NCBI GenBank assembly: GCA_963935005.1
Contig: CAWWAX010000070.1
Span: 1 to 7,858 of the forward strand
DNA length: 7,858 nucleotides
Source of the DNA: GCA-2718595 sp963935005
GTDB lineage: Bacteria; Gemmatimonadota; Gemmatimonadetes; Longimicrobiales; Gaopeijiaceae
Direction of reading: 5' to 3'
Shown here: in pieces, positions 1 through 6,607 of the stretch
How positions within the stretch are numbered: position 1 is the stretch's first letter
Layout of the letters: every line of letters begins with the position of its first letter
The notes under the pieces: generated by a model
What the model saw: the letters and a program-made list of their open reading frames with translations, nothing else
Database searches by the model: none
Told to the model about the DNA's origin: nothing
Position numbers and translations under genes: made by a program

Positions 1-700
1 GCCCTTTGTTGTCATTTGGTTAGCGATGATGATTCCTATTGCCCTCGAGCCCGATTTGTCGACCGCACTATTGGTTGGATTTCTCGGCTGTCTCGTTTTG
101 TTTATGGCAGGTGGCAGATTTGGCCATTTTATTTTCATGATTATGCTAGGTATACCATTGCTCTGGCAGCAATTGATGGGGGTTGGTTTTAGATCTCAGC
201 GAATGCAAGCGTGGATGGATCCTGCAATCGACCTTGCTGGTGCAGGCTACCAAGTTCGGCAATCACTTTACGCTATAGGCTCTGGTGGTCTCGCGGGTGT
301 AGGATTTGAAAAGGGTCGACAAAAACTTGGATTTCTTCCCGAAGGTCACAACGACTTCATTTTTGCCATGATAGGGGAAGAATTGGGACTTCTAGGGATT
401 ATCTTCACTGTATTCATGTATCTGGGTATCATCGGACTTGGATTTCACATCGCGGCTAAGGCGTCTGATTTAATGGGACAACTTCTCGCTACTGGAATTT
501 CGAGCTTAATTGCTATGCAGGCTATGTTACATATGGCAGTTGGCTTGCGTCTATTTCCGACTACAGGGTTAGCTCTTCCGTTCATTTCATATGGTCGTTC
601 CAACCTATTGGTGAGTATGGTTTGTATAGGCATTCTCATAAGTATAGCAAAGCCACAACAAAGAAAGCGCCGTGGGGGTAGGGGGGTCGCTCGTGCGTGA
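1..700 (+). CDS. ftsW: FtsW, septal peptidoglycan glycosyltransferase (SEDS family), 5'-truncated by window
   Basis: This is the C-terminal part (232 codons, read from base 2) of a SEDS-family integral membrane protein that polymerises lipid II into glycan strands at the septum, in complex with the class B transpeptidase FtsI. Visible SEDS signatures are EPDLSTA near the left edge, the YQVRQSLYAIGSGGL loop (bases 248-292), GFLPEGHNDFIFAMIGEELG (bases 329-388), and the terminal PTTGLALPFISYGRSNLL block (about bases 557-610). The Asp of EGHND (codon 353-355) lines up with the catalytic Asp (D297) of E. coli FtsW. Several hydrophobic membrane spans are present, and the protein ends in a basic tail (KPQQRKRRGGRG). 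The usual SYGGSS reads SYGRSN here. It is called FtsW rather than RodA because murG, murC, ftsQ, ftsA and ftsZ follow. Its start lies before the window. Its last 8 nt overlap the preferred murG start. Confidence 0.95.
   Translation, partial: PFVVIWLAMMIPIALEPDLSTALLVGFLGCLVLFMAGGRFGHFIFMIMLGIPLLWQQLMGVGFRSQRMQAWMDPAIDLAGAGYQVRQSLYAIGSGGLAGVGFEKGRQKLGFLPEGHNDFIFAMIGEELGLLGIIFTVFMYLGIIGLGFHIAAKASDLMGQLLATGISSLIAMQAMLHMAVGLRLFPTTGLALPFISYGRSNLLVSMVCIGILISIAKPQQRKRRGGRGVARA
678..686 (+). promoter_or_regulatory. G-rich ribosome binding site that favours the internal murG start
   Basis: A purine run (GTAGGGGGG) ends 6 nt before the GTG at 693, a normal Shine-Dalgarno distance. The longer in-frame GTG at 672 would place this run inside the coding region and give a Gly-rich leader before the conserved N-terminus. 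The site lies within the last codons of ftsW, so murG translation is probably coupled to it. Confidence 0.55.
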
Positions 701-1847
701 TTTGTGGACGGTAGCGTTCGCGGGAGGCGGAACTGGTGGGCATCTTTATCCAGCGTTGGCCTTGGCAGGAGAATTGGTTAGTCAACGGCCTGAGATCCGC
801 CCCGTTTTCATAGGAGCAAGTAGGGGTATCGAATCCAGGGTTCTACCTGAGAAGGGACTAGAGTATAGCTTGTTACCTGTTCGTGGCTGGAAGAGAGGCC
901 AATTCAGGACCAATATAGGAGTACCTTGGGCCCTGTTAAAATCTCTTTTCTCTTCTATCAAACTACATAAGAGGTACAATACTAAGCTTGTAGTCGTGAC
1001 TGGAGGTTACTCGAGTGCGCCAGCTGGTTTAGCTGCAGTGATAATGGGCATACCATTAGTTTTGCAGGAACAAAATGCCCATCCTGGTGTGACGACTCGG
1101 ATCCTGTCGTTATGGGCCAAACAGATGCATGTTGCTTTTTCCGAAGCGATTTTGCACCTGCCCGCGAAGGCTAGGACCATAGCTTTAAATTCAGGTTGTC
1201 CGATTGAGCCTCCTGGGAAAATCTCACTAAAACGTGAAGAAATATATGAAGAATTTGGTTTAGATCCCAAATCCAAAGTGTTGTTGGTTACTGGAGGGAG
1301 CCAAGGATCTGTTGCTTTGAATGATTTAGTCTTGAAGAACCTTCAAAGATATCTCGAGGGAAGGGAAGATTTCTTCTCTAAATGGCAGATTCTCTGGATT
1401 GCTGGCCCTAACAACTATGAATCGCTCAGTCGACAGGTCAGTAAAATAGAAGGTTGTACTAGTGTTAAGATTCTTCCTTACGTCGATCGTATGCCTTTGG
1501 CTTTAAGCTTAGCTGATTTAGCTGTCAGTCGAGCGGGTGCGATGACCACTTCCGAGTTCTTGGCATGGGGTGTACCAGCGATACTCATCCCACTACCTGG
1601 AGCTGCAGCAAATCATCAGGAATTGAATGCTCTGGCTATTCAAAAGCTTGGAGCGGCGAGGTGCATTTCCCAGGTGGACTTAACTTCTGAAGAGCTTTGG
1701 TCGGAGATTTATCGGTTAACTGACGATGACCAGATATTAAGTCAAATGGCGAGCCAGGCCATAAAAAGTGGTAAACCAGAAGCAACTGCGAAAGTGGTGT
1801 CCCATATGTTGGAGTTGCTACCAGAATCTGCAGGAAGGGTGGTTTAA
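693..1847 (+). CDS. murG: MurG, UDP-GlcNAc:lipid I N-acetylglucosaminyltransferase (lipid II synthase)
   Basis: MurG is a peripheral inner-membrane GT-B glycosyltransferase (family GT28) that adds GlcNAc from UDP-GlcNAc to lipid I, giving lipid II for FtsW. With the GTG start at 693 the protein has 384 residues, a usual length. Motifs in order are the G-loop GGGTGGH (11-17), the second Gly-rich loop TGGYSSAPAG (about 103-112), EQNAHPG (126-132), the C-domain loop GGSQGS (201-206), and the nucleotide-sugar region from PYVDRM through SRAGAMTTSEF (262-289) to GAAANHQELNA (303-313). The commonly seen GNP segment near residue 168 reads SGCP here. A longer frame starts at GTG 672, but 693 has the better-placed ribosome site and begins close to the conserved core. 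It overlaps ftsW by 8 nt, and its TAA shares one base with the murC ATG. Confidence 0.96.
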   Translation: MRDLWTVAFAGGGTGGHLYPALALAGELVSQRPEIRPVFIGASRGIESRVLPEKGLEYSLLPVRGWKRGQFRTNIGVPWALLKSLFSSIKLHKRYNTKLVVVTGGYSSAPAGLAAVIMGIPLVLQEQNAHPGVTTRILSLWAKQMHVAFSEAILHLPAKARTIALNSGCPIEPPGKISLKREEIYEEFGLDPKSKVLLVTGGSQGSVALNDLVLKNLQRYLEGREDFFSKWQILWIAGPNNYESLSRQVSKIEGCTSVKILPYVDRMPLALSLADLAVSRAGAMTTSEFLAWGVPAILIPLPGAAANHQELNALAIQKLGAARCISQVDLTSEELWSEIYRLTDDDQILSQMASQAIKSGKPEATAKVVSHMLELLPESAGRVV

Positions 1848-3280
1848 TGAAAACTAACCTTGTCATGAATTCTGAGATCTCTCCCAAAATCACTGATCAA
1901 ATCGACAGAGGTCATCACACTCATTTCATGGGCATTGAAGGAGCAGGAATGTTTGCTCTTGCGGAGTTGTTTCGACAACGGGGTTACTTGGTATCTGGAT
2001 GTGATCTTGTTCCAAATGAAAATAGTGAGCAGCTAAAACTCGAGGGCACAAAAATCTACGAAAATCATCACGAATCCCATCTCTCTGGGGTGAGTTCCTT
2101 GGTTGTGAGTTCTGCGATTCCTTGGGATACTCCAGAAATTCAAGAAGCGATCCGTCTACAAATACCAGTATTAAAAAGAGCTGAAGCATTAGGTCAATGT
2201 GTTAATCATGGTCAGGTTCTGGCCATTTCTGGAACGCATGGAAAAACTACCACAACCGCAATGGCTACAGAAATCTTAGACATTGCAGGCATGAATCCGA
2301 CTGGGATTGCAGGCGGACATGTTTTTTCTTGGAGCGGAAATCTCAGACACGGTGGCGATCTATATGTGGTGGAAGCAGATGAATATGACAGATCTTTTCT
2401 GGAACTAGAACCAGATATCGCAGTAGTTACCAACATCGAAGCAGACCATCTGGATTGCTACCGAGATTTAGACGAAATAATTTCTGCGTTTCGTCAATTT
2501 CTCGGTTCCTTGCCATCCGACGGTACAGCTGTGGTTTGTGGTGACGATAGGGTCGCTGGACGAGTTCTGAATGGTTTAGAGGGTCGAAAAGTGAGCTACG
2601 GATTGAAACCTGGAGCACAATTGAGAGCAACAGAAGTTCACCAGGATGAAGATGGCGTAAGTTTTACCCTGATGGAGCAGGGCACTAACTGTGGTCGCTT
2701 TGGAATAAAGTCTCTTGGTCTGCACAATTTACAGAATTCATTGGCTGCAGTTGCTTCTTCTCGCTGTTTGGGAGTTTCATGGGAAGACATTCGTGAAGGT
2801 CTCCATTCTTATGAAGGAGTAAAAAGACGGTTTGAGATTATTGGTTTCCATCGAGATGTTTTGATAGTTGATGACTATGCTCACCACCCTTCAGAGGTTA
2901 TGGCTACACTTGTGGCGGCTCGAAAATCCTATCCAAACCGTAGGATTGTTGCATTGTTTCAGCCTCATCTATTTACTAGGACGAAAGATTTCGCTTCGGA
3001 GTTTGGAGACAGTCTTTTAGTAGCAGATGAAATCTGGGTCACAGATGTCTTTGCCTCTCGGGAAGATCCGATAGAAGGAGTAACAGGAGGATTGATAGCC
3101 AGTTCTATCGAAGACTCTGGAAGGGCAGTCAGGTATCATGCTGATATGAATACACTCAGTGAGTCTTTGATCCAGTTTTTGAAACCTGGCGACCTCATCA
3201 TAACACTAGGGGCTGGTTCCATTCGTCAAATCTCAGAAGAGATAAAGGTGCTACTCCAGGGTGGTGATCTCGATGAGTAA
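1847..3280 (+). CDS. murC: MurC, UDP-N-acetylmuramate--L-alanine ligase
   Basis: MurC is a cytoplasmic Mur ligase that joins L-Ala to UDP-MurNAc using ATP, the first step in building the peptide stem. The 477 residues cover all three domains. The N-terminal UDP-binding Rossmann part has HFMGIEGAGM (26-35). The ATPase domain has the P-loop GTHGKTTTT (129-137), EADEYDRSF (176-184), TNIEADHLD (195-203) and HNLQNSLAA (293-301). The C-terminal domain has YEGVKRRFE (322-330), DDYAHHP (342-348) and FQPHLFTRT (371-379). The EADEYD and DDYAHHP forms point to MurC rather than MurD, MurE or MurF. The first glycine loop is GIEGAGM where many MurC proteins have GIGGIGM. The start at 1847 overlaps the murG stop (TAATG) and has AGGAAGGG (1832-1839) 7 nt upstream. 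An in-frame ATG at 1865 is less well placed. The 3' end overlaps ftsQ by 8 nt. Confidence 0.97.
   Translation: MKTNLVMNSEISPKITDQIDRGHHTHFMGIEGAGMFALAELFRQRGYLVSGCDLVPNENSEQLKLEGTKIYENHHESHLSGVSSLVVSSAIPWDTPEIQEAIRLQIPVLKRAEALGQCVNHGQVLAISGTHGKTTTTAMATEILDIAGMNPTGIAGGHVFSWSGNLRHGGDLYVVEADEYDRSFLELEPDIAVVTNIEADHLDCYRDLDEIISAFRQFLGSLPSDGTAVVCGDDRVAGRVLNGLEGRKVSYGLKPGAQLRATEVHQDEDGVSFTLMEQGTNCGRFGIKSLGLHNLQNSLAAVASSRCLGVSWEDIREGLHSYEGVKRRFEIIGFHRDVLIVDDYAHHPSEVMATLVAARKSYPNRRIVALFQPHLFTRTKDFASEFGDSLLVADEIWVTDVFASREDPIEGVTGGLIASSIEDSGRAVRYHADMNTLSESLIQFLKPGDLIITLGAGSIRQISEEIKVLLQGGDLDE
3259..3266 (+). promoter_or_regulatory. Ribosome binding site deciding the ftsQ start
   Basis: AGGGTGGT lies 6 nt before the ATG at 3273 and inside the end of murC. 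A longer in-frame GTG at 3261 overlaps this site and has no purine run at a suitable distance, so 3273 is the more likely ftsQ start. Confidence 0.5.
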
Positions 3281-4016
3281 GCATCTTAAAGTGTTGCTCG
3301 CTCTCTGTGTTTTCGTTGTTGGAGTGGTTGGTGTATATAGGAATTCAGAGTATGTGAAGGGGTCGGAGTTTTTCAAAGCAAGAGATTTTATGGTTGTGGG
3401 GAACCAGTACTTGACCGATGAAACCATTTTGGAAATAGCTTCATTTTCTTCAAATACTAGTATTCTCGATGATTTAAGTGGGGCAGAGCTCCTGCTGGAG
3501 GGTCATGAAATGATCCTTGAGGCCAGTATTGAAAGTAAGTGGTGGTGGTGGCAACCTAGAGTTGTTCTGACCATAGAAGAGAAGATTCCTCTTGCACTAC
3601 TAGCTGGTCCGCTGCTGATACCTGTCGACAGAGAAGGAAACACCCTTCCTTTGGATCCAGGCCGATATCATTTTGACCTGCCTCTTATGAGGATAGAAGG
3701 AAGCCAGGGAGATGAGTCAGAAGAGGCACAGATCAAGGCTATGGCATTGGAGTTGGACAGGTTGGCTACTGACAATCCTTCTTTTACAAAGGACATGTCA
3801 GAGATATCGATTGACGGTGATGGAAACGCGGAGGTGATTTTAGATAGAGATATTGTGGTTCGATTCACACCACCGTTGTCGCGTCAAACATTAAAAGCAG
3901 GGTTAGCTGCTTTAGCAGATGCGAAAAAACGTCAACTTATAGATGTCACCATAGTAATTGACCTGAGATTTGAAGATCAGATTGTGGTTTCTTATGGGCA
4001 AGGAGGTAGGCAGTGA
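3273..4016 (+). CDS. ftsQ: FtsQ/DivIB-family cell division protein
   Basis: FtsQ is a bitopic inner-membrane protein that links early and late divisome components (FtsA/FtsZ side to FtsB/FtsL and FtsW/FtsI). The product has 247 residues: a short basic cytoplasmic start (MSKHLK), one hydrophobic span at about 6-22 (VLLALCVFVVGVVGVY), then an extracytoplasmic region. Residues about 34-108 look like a POTRA domain (ARDFMVVGNQYLTDETIL through VVLTIEEKIPLALL), followed by the beta-rich FtsQ domain with VDREGNTLPLDP at about 118-129 and a C-terminal VDLRFEDQIVV strand. FtsQ is poorly conserved, so the call rests on the membrane-POTRA-FtsQ layout plus its place between murC and ftsA. Four consecutive Trp (90-93) sit in the POTRA region, which is unusual. 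The gene is embedded between overlapping neighbours (8 nt with murC, 4 nt with ftsA). Confidence 0.88.
   Translation: MSKHLKVLLALCVFVVGVVGVYRNSEYVKGSEFFKARDFMVVGNQYLTDETILEIASFSSNTSILDDLSGAELLLEGHEMILEASIESKWWWWQPRVVLTIEEKIPLALLAGPLLIPVDREGNTLPLDPGRYHFDLPLMRIEGSQGDESEEAQIKAMALELDRLATDNPSFTKDMSEISIDGDGNAEVILDRDIVVRFTPPLSRQTLKAGLAALADAKKRQLIDVTIVIDLRFEDQIVVSYGQGGRQ
4000..4007 (+). promoter_or_regulatory. Consensus Shine-Dalgarno for ftsA
   Basis: AAGGAGGT is a full match to the anti-Shine-Dalgarno complement and sits 5 nt before the GTG at 4013. It is the strongest ribosome site in the window. It may offset the GTG start and raise FtsA output relative to FtsQ, whose end it occupies. The effect on expression is inferred. 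Confidence 0.75.
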
Positions 4017-5242
4017 ATCCTATCCTCATAGCTGGTGTAGATCTGGGAACCACTAAAACTTGCGCGGTGATTGCCGAGGTCCCTCAAGATCCAATGCTTA
4101 GAAGGGAAATCAATATACTGGGGGTCGGACAAGCGAGGACTGTTGGTATGCAGGAAGTGATTACTCACATAGATGAGACCACTGAGTCTATAAAGAACGC
4201 TCTAGCGGAGGCAGAGCTAATGGCTGGTGCAGAAGTGGACAGAGTCTACGTAGGTGTTAGAGGCGATAATATACAAGCTATGATGTCACCGGGTATAGTT
4301 GCGGTCCAGGGGGATGAAATTTCTCGTCACGACATAGAAAGGGTTCATGAAGTGGCAAGAGCGGTGGCATTCCCCCCCGATCGTGAACTGATTCATGCGA
4401 TTCCACAGGAGTACGTGGTAGATGGGCAAAGAGGAATCAAGGATCCCTTAGGAATGATGGGTACAAGATTAGAAGCAGAATTATATTTAGTCACTGTATC
4501 AGCACTAGCCGCAGAAAATATCAGAAGATCTGTTCACAGGGCTGGTTATCAGGTTGAAGATTTAATTTTGGAACCGTTGGCAGCAGCAAGGTCTGTTCTG
4601 ACGGTAGATGAAAAAGAAGTAGGAGTCGCTTTGGTAGAAATAGGGGATGCTACCACTAATATAGCGGCCTATGTCGATGGTGAGATCAGACATCTAGCAG
4701 TTCTTCCTTTAGGCGGACATACGGTCACCAATGATCTCGTTCAAGGCTTATCGATTCCATTTGTAGAAGCAAAGAAAACGAAGGAGTTATTTGGGATAGC
4801 ATGCTCACAGTTGGTTGATCCGAAAGAGATGATCGAATTACCAGGTCTCGTCGGAGGACAGACCAGACAGGTAGCACGAGAGCTAATAGCCCATGTGATA
4901 GAGGCTCGCATGGATGAACTGTTGGTTATGACTCGTGCTGAACTACAGAGAGAAGGACTACTATCAAAATTGAATGCTGGAATTGTCCTTTCTGGAGGTG
5001 CATCTGCCCTCCAGGGAGTCAACAGCCTCGCACAACAGGTTTTCGCTGCTCCAGTGCGAAATGGTTCTCCGGGAGAAGAACTAGCGGGGATAGCTGATTC
5101 CGTAGCAAGACCAAAATTTTCGACCGCCGTGGGATTGGTTCTAAGTGGGTTTGATCGATATAAGGAAACAGGCTTTGGTTCTTCAAGCCTTTCTTCTGGC
5201 CTGATTGGCAAGATGAGAAAATGGTTGAGGGAATTCTTCTAA
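4013..5242 (+). CDS. ftsA: FtsA, actin-like cell division protein tethering FtsZ to the membrane
   Basis: FtsA is a cytoplasmic ATP-binding actin homologue that polymerises on the inner membrane, anchors FtsZ through its C-terminal peptide and helps activate septal synthesis. The protein has 409 residues. It shows the phosphate-1 loop GVDLGTTKT (8-16), the FtsA-specific 1C subdomain at roughly 85-165, EPLAAA (187-192), the phosphate-2 loop EIGDATTNIA (209-218), LPLGGHTVTNDL (231-242) and the adenosine motif VLSGGAS (325-331). It ends in an amphipathic helix (SSGLIGKMRKWLREFF, 394-409), the usual membrane-targeting sequence, preceded by a Ser/Gly-rich linker. The start is a GTG within the GTGA overlap with the ftsQ stop, backed by a consensus ribosome site. 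Every motif expected for a working FtsA is present. Confidence 0.97.
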   Translation: MNPILIAGVDLGTTKTCAVIAEVPQDPMLRREINILGVGQARTVGMQEVITHIDETTESIKNALAEAELMAGAEVDRVYVGVRGDNIQAMMSPGIVAVQGDEISRHDIERVHEVARAVAFPPDRELIHAIPQEYVVDGQRGIKDPLGMMGTRLEAELYLVTVSALAAENIRRSVHRAGYQVEDLILEPLAAARSVLTVDEKEVGVALVEIGDATTNIAAYVDGEIRHLAVLPLGGHTVTNDLVQGLSIPFVEAKKTKELFGIACSQLVDPKEMIELPGLVGGQTRQVARELIAHVIEARMDELLVMTRAELQREGLLSKLNAGIVLSGGASALQGVNSLAQQVFAAPVRNGSPGEELAGIADSVARPKFSTAVGLVLSGFDRYKETGFGSSSLSSGLIGKMRKWLREFF

Positions 5243-5270
5243 TGGTACGTTTAATATTTCACTTTATCGT

Positions 5271-5275
5271 AGGAG
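5271..5275 (+). promoter_or_regulatory. ftsZ ribosome binding site within the 42-nt ftsA-ftsZ gap
   Basis: AGGAG lies 9 nt before the ftsZ ATG. The gap from 5243 to 5284 is the first break in the overlapping gene chain, so ftsZ has its own ribosome loading site. It is AT-rich around 5250-5268, but I could not find a -10/-35 pair with acceptable spacing. Confidence 0.6.
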
Positions 5276-5284
5276 TGTTGACTG

Positions 5285-6505
5285 ATGAAAAAATTTGAAT
5301 TTGATGATACAGAACTTCAGACTGCCCGTATGAAGGTTATTGGTGTGGGTGGAGCTGGTGGCAATGCAGTAAACAGGATGATTGATGAAGACTTAGAAGG
5401 TGTAGAGTTTATCGCGGCCAATACGGATGCCCAGGCCCTTAGGAGCTCTAAGGCTCCAGTTACTATTCAGTTAGGACAAAACTTGACAAGAGGATTAGGG
5501 GCCGGTGCTCGTCCTGAAATTGGACGACAGGCCATTGCTGAAAGTGATGAAGAAATTCGTCGAGTATTAGAAGGAGCAGATTTAGTTTTTGTGGCTGCTG
5601 GCATGGGGGGTGGTACAGGTACTGGGGCGGCTCCCATTGTAGGTGAGATCGCCCGAGAAATGGGAGCATTGACCGTGGGTGTAGTCTCTAAACCATTTTC
5701 TTTCGAGGGTAAAACAAGGGAACGGCAAGCAGAACAAGGAATAGCCGAATTGCGCAGAAGTGTAGACACTATGATAGTTGTACCCAACAATCGTCTTATG
5801 TCAGTAGTGCCTCAGGGGACATCGTTTAGAGATGCTTTAAAAAAGGCGGATGAAGTTCTGCTTAACGCAACAAGAGGAATCAGTGATCTGATAAAAAACC
5901 CTGGGGAAGTGAATGTAGATTTTGCCGATGTCCGTACAATAATGGCATCTCGTGGCCCTGCTTTGATGGGTTCTGGATTTGGCGAAGGTGAGGACAGAGC
6001 TCAGGAAGCGGCTCAAGAAGCTATCTCCTCTCCTCTTTTGGATGAGGTGTCTATAAAGGGTGCCAGGGGTGTCCTGATCAATATTACAGGAGGGATGGAC
6101 TTAGCCATTGATGAAGTGCATAAAATATCAACAATCATACACGATGAAGTTGGAGAGGAAACAGAAATTATTTTCGGTATGGTCCATGATAAAAAGCTTA
6201 AAGGACAGGTCAGAGTGACCGTAATAGCAACGGGTTTTGATGATGTGACTGAGGCCCAATCTTCCGCAGTCGATGCACCCATCATCTTGAATCCTGCCTA
6301 TTCTATTGCCGTTAATCAGAGCAAAACTCCAATTCAAAGTCCTGTTAGGGCAAATGTTTATCAAGGAGAAATAGCAGAGGGTGTAGGTGGTGAAGAGAGC
6401 CTTGCTAAGGTAGTTCCATTGACCCCTCTTACCGAGAGTATTATTACACATCAAGAAATTGGTGAACTCGACGTCCCAACCTTCATTCGCAGACAAATGG
6501 ACTGA
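5285..6505 (+). CDS. ftsZ: FtsZ, tubulin-like GTPase forming the division ring
   Basis: FtsZ polymerises with GTP at midcell into the Z ring that recruits and guides the divisome. The 406 residues hold the whole protein. A short N-terminal tail precedes MKVIGVGGAGGNAVNRM (16-32). NTDAQAL follows (46-52), then the GTP signature GGGTGTG (108-114), SKPFSFEGKTR (135-145) and NATRGISDLI (194-203). The T7 synergy loop is NVDFADV (210-216), where D212 and D215 sit at the positions that help GTP hydrolysis in the next subunit. The core ends near VTVIATGFDD at about residue 325. A variable linker of about 70 residues leads to the conserved C-terminal peptide LDVPTFIRRQMD (395-406), the expected docking site for FtsA. 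All key residues are intact. It sits 42 nt after ftsA and 102 nt before the M23 gene. Confidence 0.98.
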   Translation: MKKFEFDDTELQTARMKVIGVGGAGGNAVNRMIDEDLEGVEFIAANTDAQALRSSKAPVTIQLGQNLTRGLGAGARPEIGRQAIAESDEEIRRVLEGADLVFVAAGMGGGTGTGAAPIVGEIAREMGALTVGVVSKPFSFEGKTRERQAEQGIAELRRSVDTMIVVPNNRLMSVVPQGTSFRDALKKADEVLLNATRGISDLIKNPGEVNVDFADVRTIMASRGPALMGSGFGEGEDRAQEAAQEAISSPLLDEVSIKGARGVLINITGGMDLAIDEVHKISTIIHDEVGEETEIIFGMVHDKKLKGQVRVTVIATGFDDVTEAQSSAVDAPIILNPAYSIAVNQSKTPIQSPVRANVYQGEIAEGVGGEESLAKVVPLTPLTESIITHQEIGELDVPTFIRRQMD

Positions 6506-6545
6506 TTGCTACTCCATTGTTTGGATTGAAGTGATAGTTTATGTG

Positions 6546-6570
6546 GTAGTGGGATTTGTTTCCCTACTAC
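6546..6570 (+). terminator. Hairpin after ftsZ, weak or leaky terminator candidate
   Basis: GTAGTGGG (6546-6553) pairs with CCTACTAC (6563-6570): 8 pairs including one G-U, with a 9-nt loop. A 7-pair alternative register starts 2 nt upstream. No T tract follows directly. The downstream run is T-rich but broken by G (TTTGGTTTTGGTT), so an efficient intrinsic terminator is not supported. Partial termination, an attenuator or an mRNA-stabilising hairpin would all fit. Confidence 0.35.
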
Positions 6571-6595
6571 AGGGTTCATGTTTGGTTTTGGTTCT

Positions 6596-6601
6596 GGAGG
6601 A
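6596..6601 (+). promoter_or_regulatory. Ribosome binding site deciding the M23 gene start
   Basis: GGAGGA lies 6 nt before the GTG at 6608. An in-frame ATG at 6578 would add ten residues (MFGFGSGGNL) but has only a weak AGGG about 3 nt upstream, so the GTG is preferred. Confidence 0.65.
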
Positions 6602-6607
6602 AATTTA

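Larger units (their letters stand above)
6506..6607 (+). other. Intergenic spacer between ftsZ and the M23 endopeptidase gene
   Basis: This 102-nt non-coding stretch is the longest gap in the window. It holds a hairpin (6546-6570), a T/G-rich run after it (6575-6594), and the ribosome site of the next gene. It is a reasonable place for an ftsZ terminator or attenuator and a new promoter, but I see no convincing -10/-35 pair. Confidence 0.5.

Noticed and set aside
4741..5211. Long minus-strand open frame (156 codons) opposite ftsA
   Set aside because: It lies wholly antisense to a well-conserved part of ftsA, and its translation is Ser/Pro/Arg-rich with no recognisable domain. It is a reverse-frame shadow.
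5225..5257. Possible ftsZ promoter: TTGAGG (5225-5230) and TAATAT (5252-5257)
   Set aside because: Each hexamer matches only four of six consensus bases and the spacer is 21 nt, too long for a standard sigma-70 promoter.
5467..5790. Minus-strand frame opposite the FtsZ GTP-binding region
   Set aside because: Its Pro/Ala-rich sequence is the mirror of the Gly-rich FtsZ codons. Such shadows are common opposite this motif.
6128..6496. Minus-strand open frame (122 codons) opposite the ftsZ C-terminal third
   Set aside because: It sits antisense to the ftsZ core end and linker, its translation matches no family I know, and I see no supporting promoter or ribosome site.
6578..6607. Upstream in-frame ATG as the start of the M23 gene
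   Set aside because: It has a weak ribosome site, while GTG 6608 has GGAGGA at good spacing. The added ten residues are Gly-rich and do not improve the signal-anchor pattern. It is kept as an alternative only.
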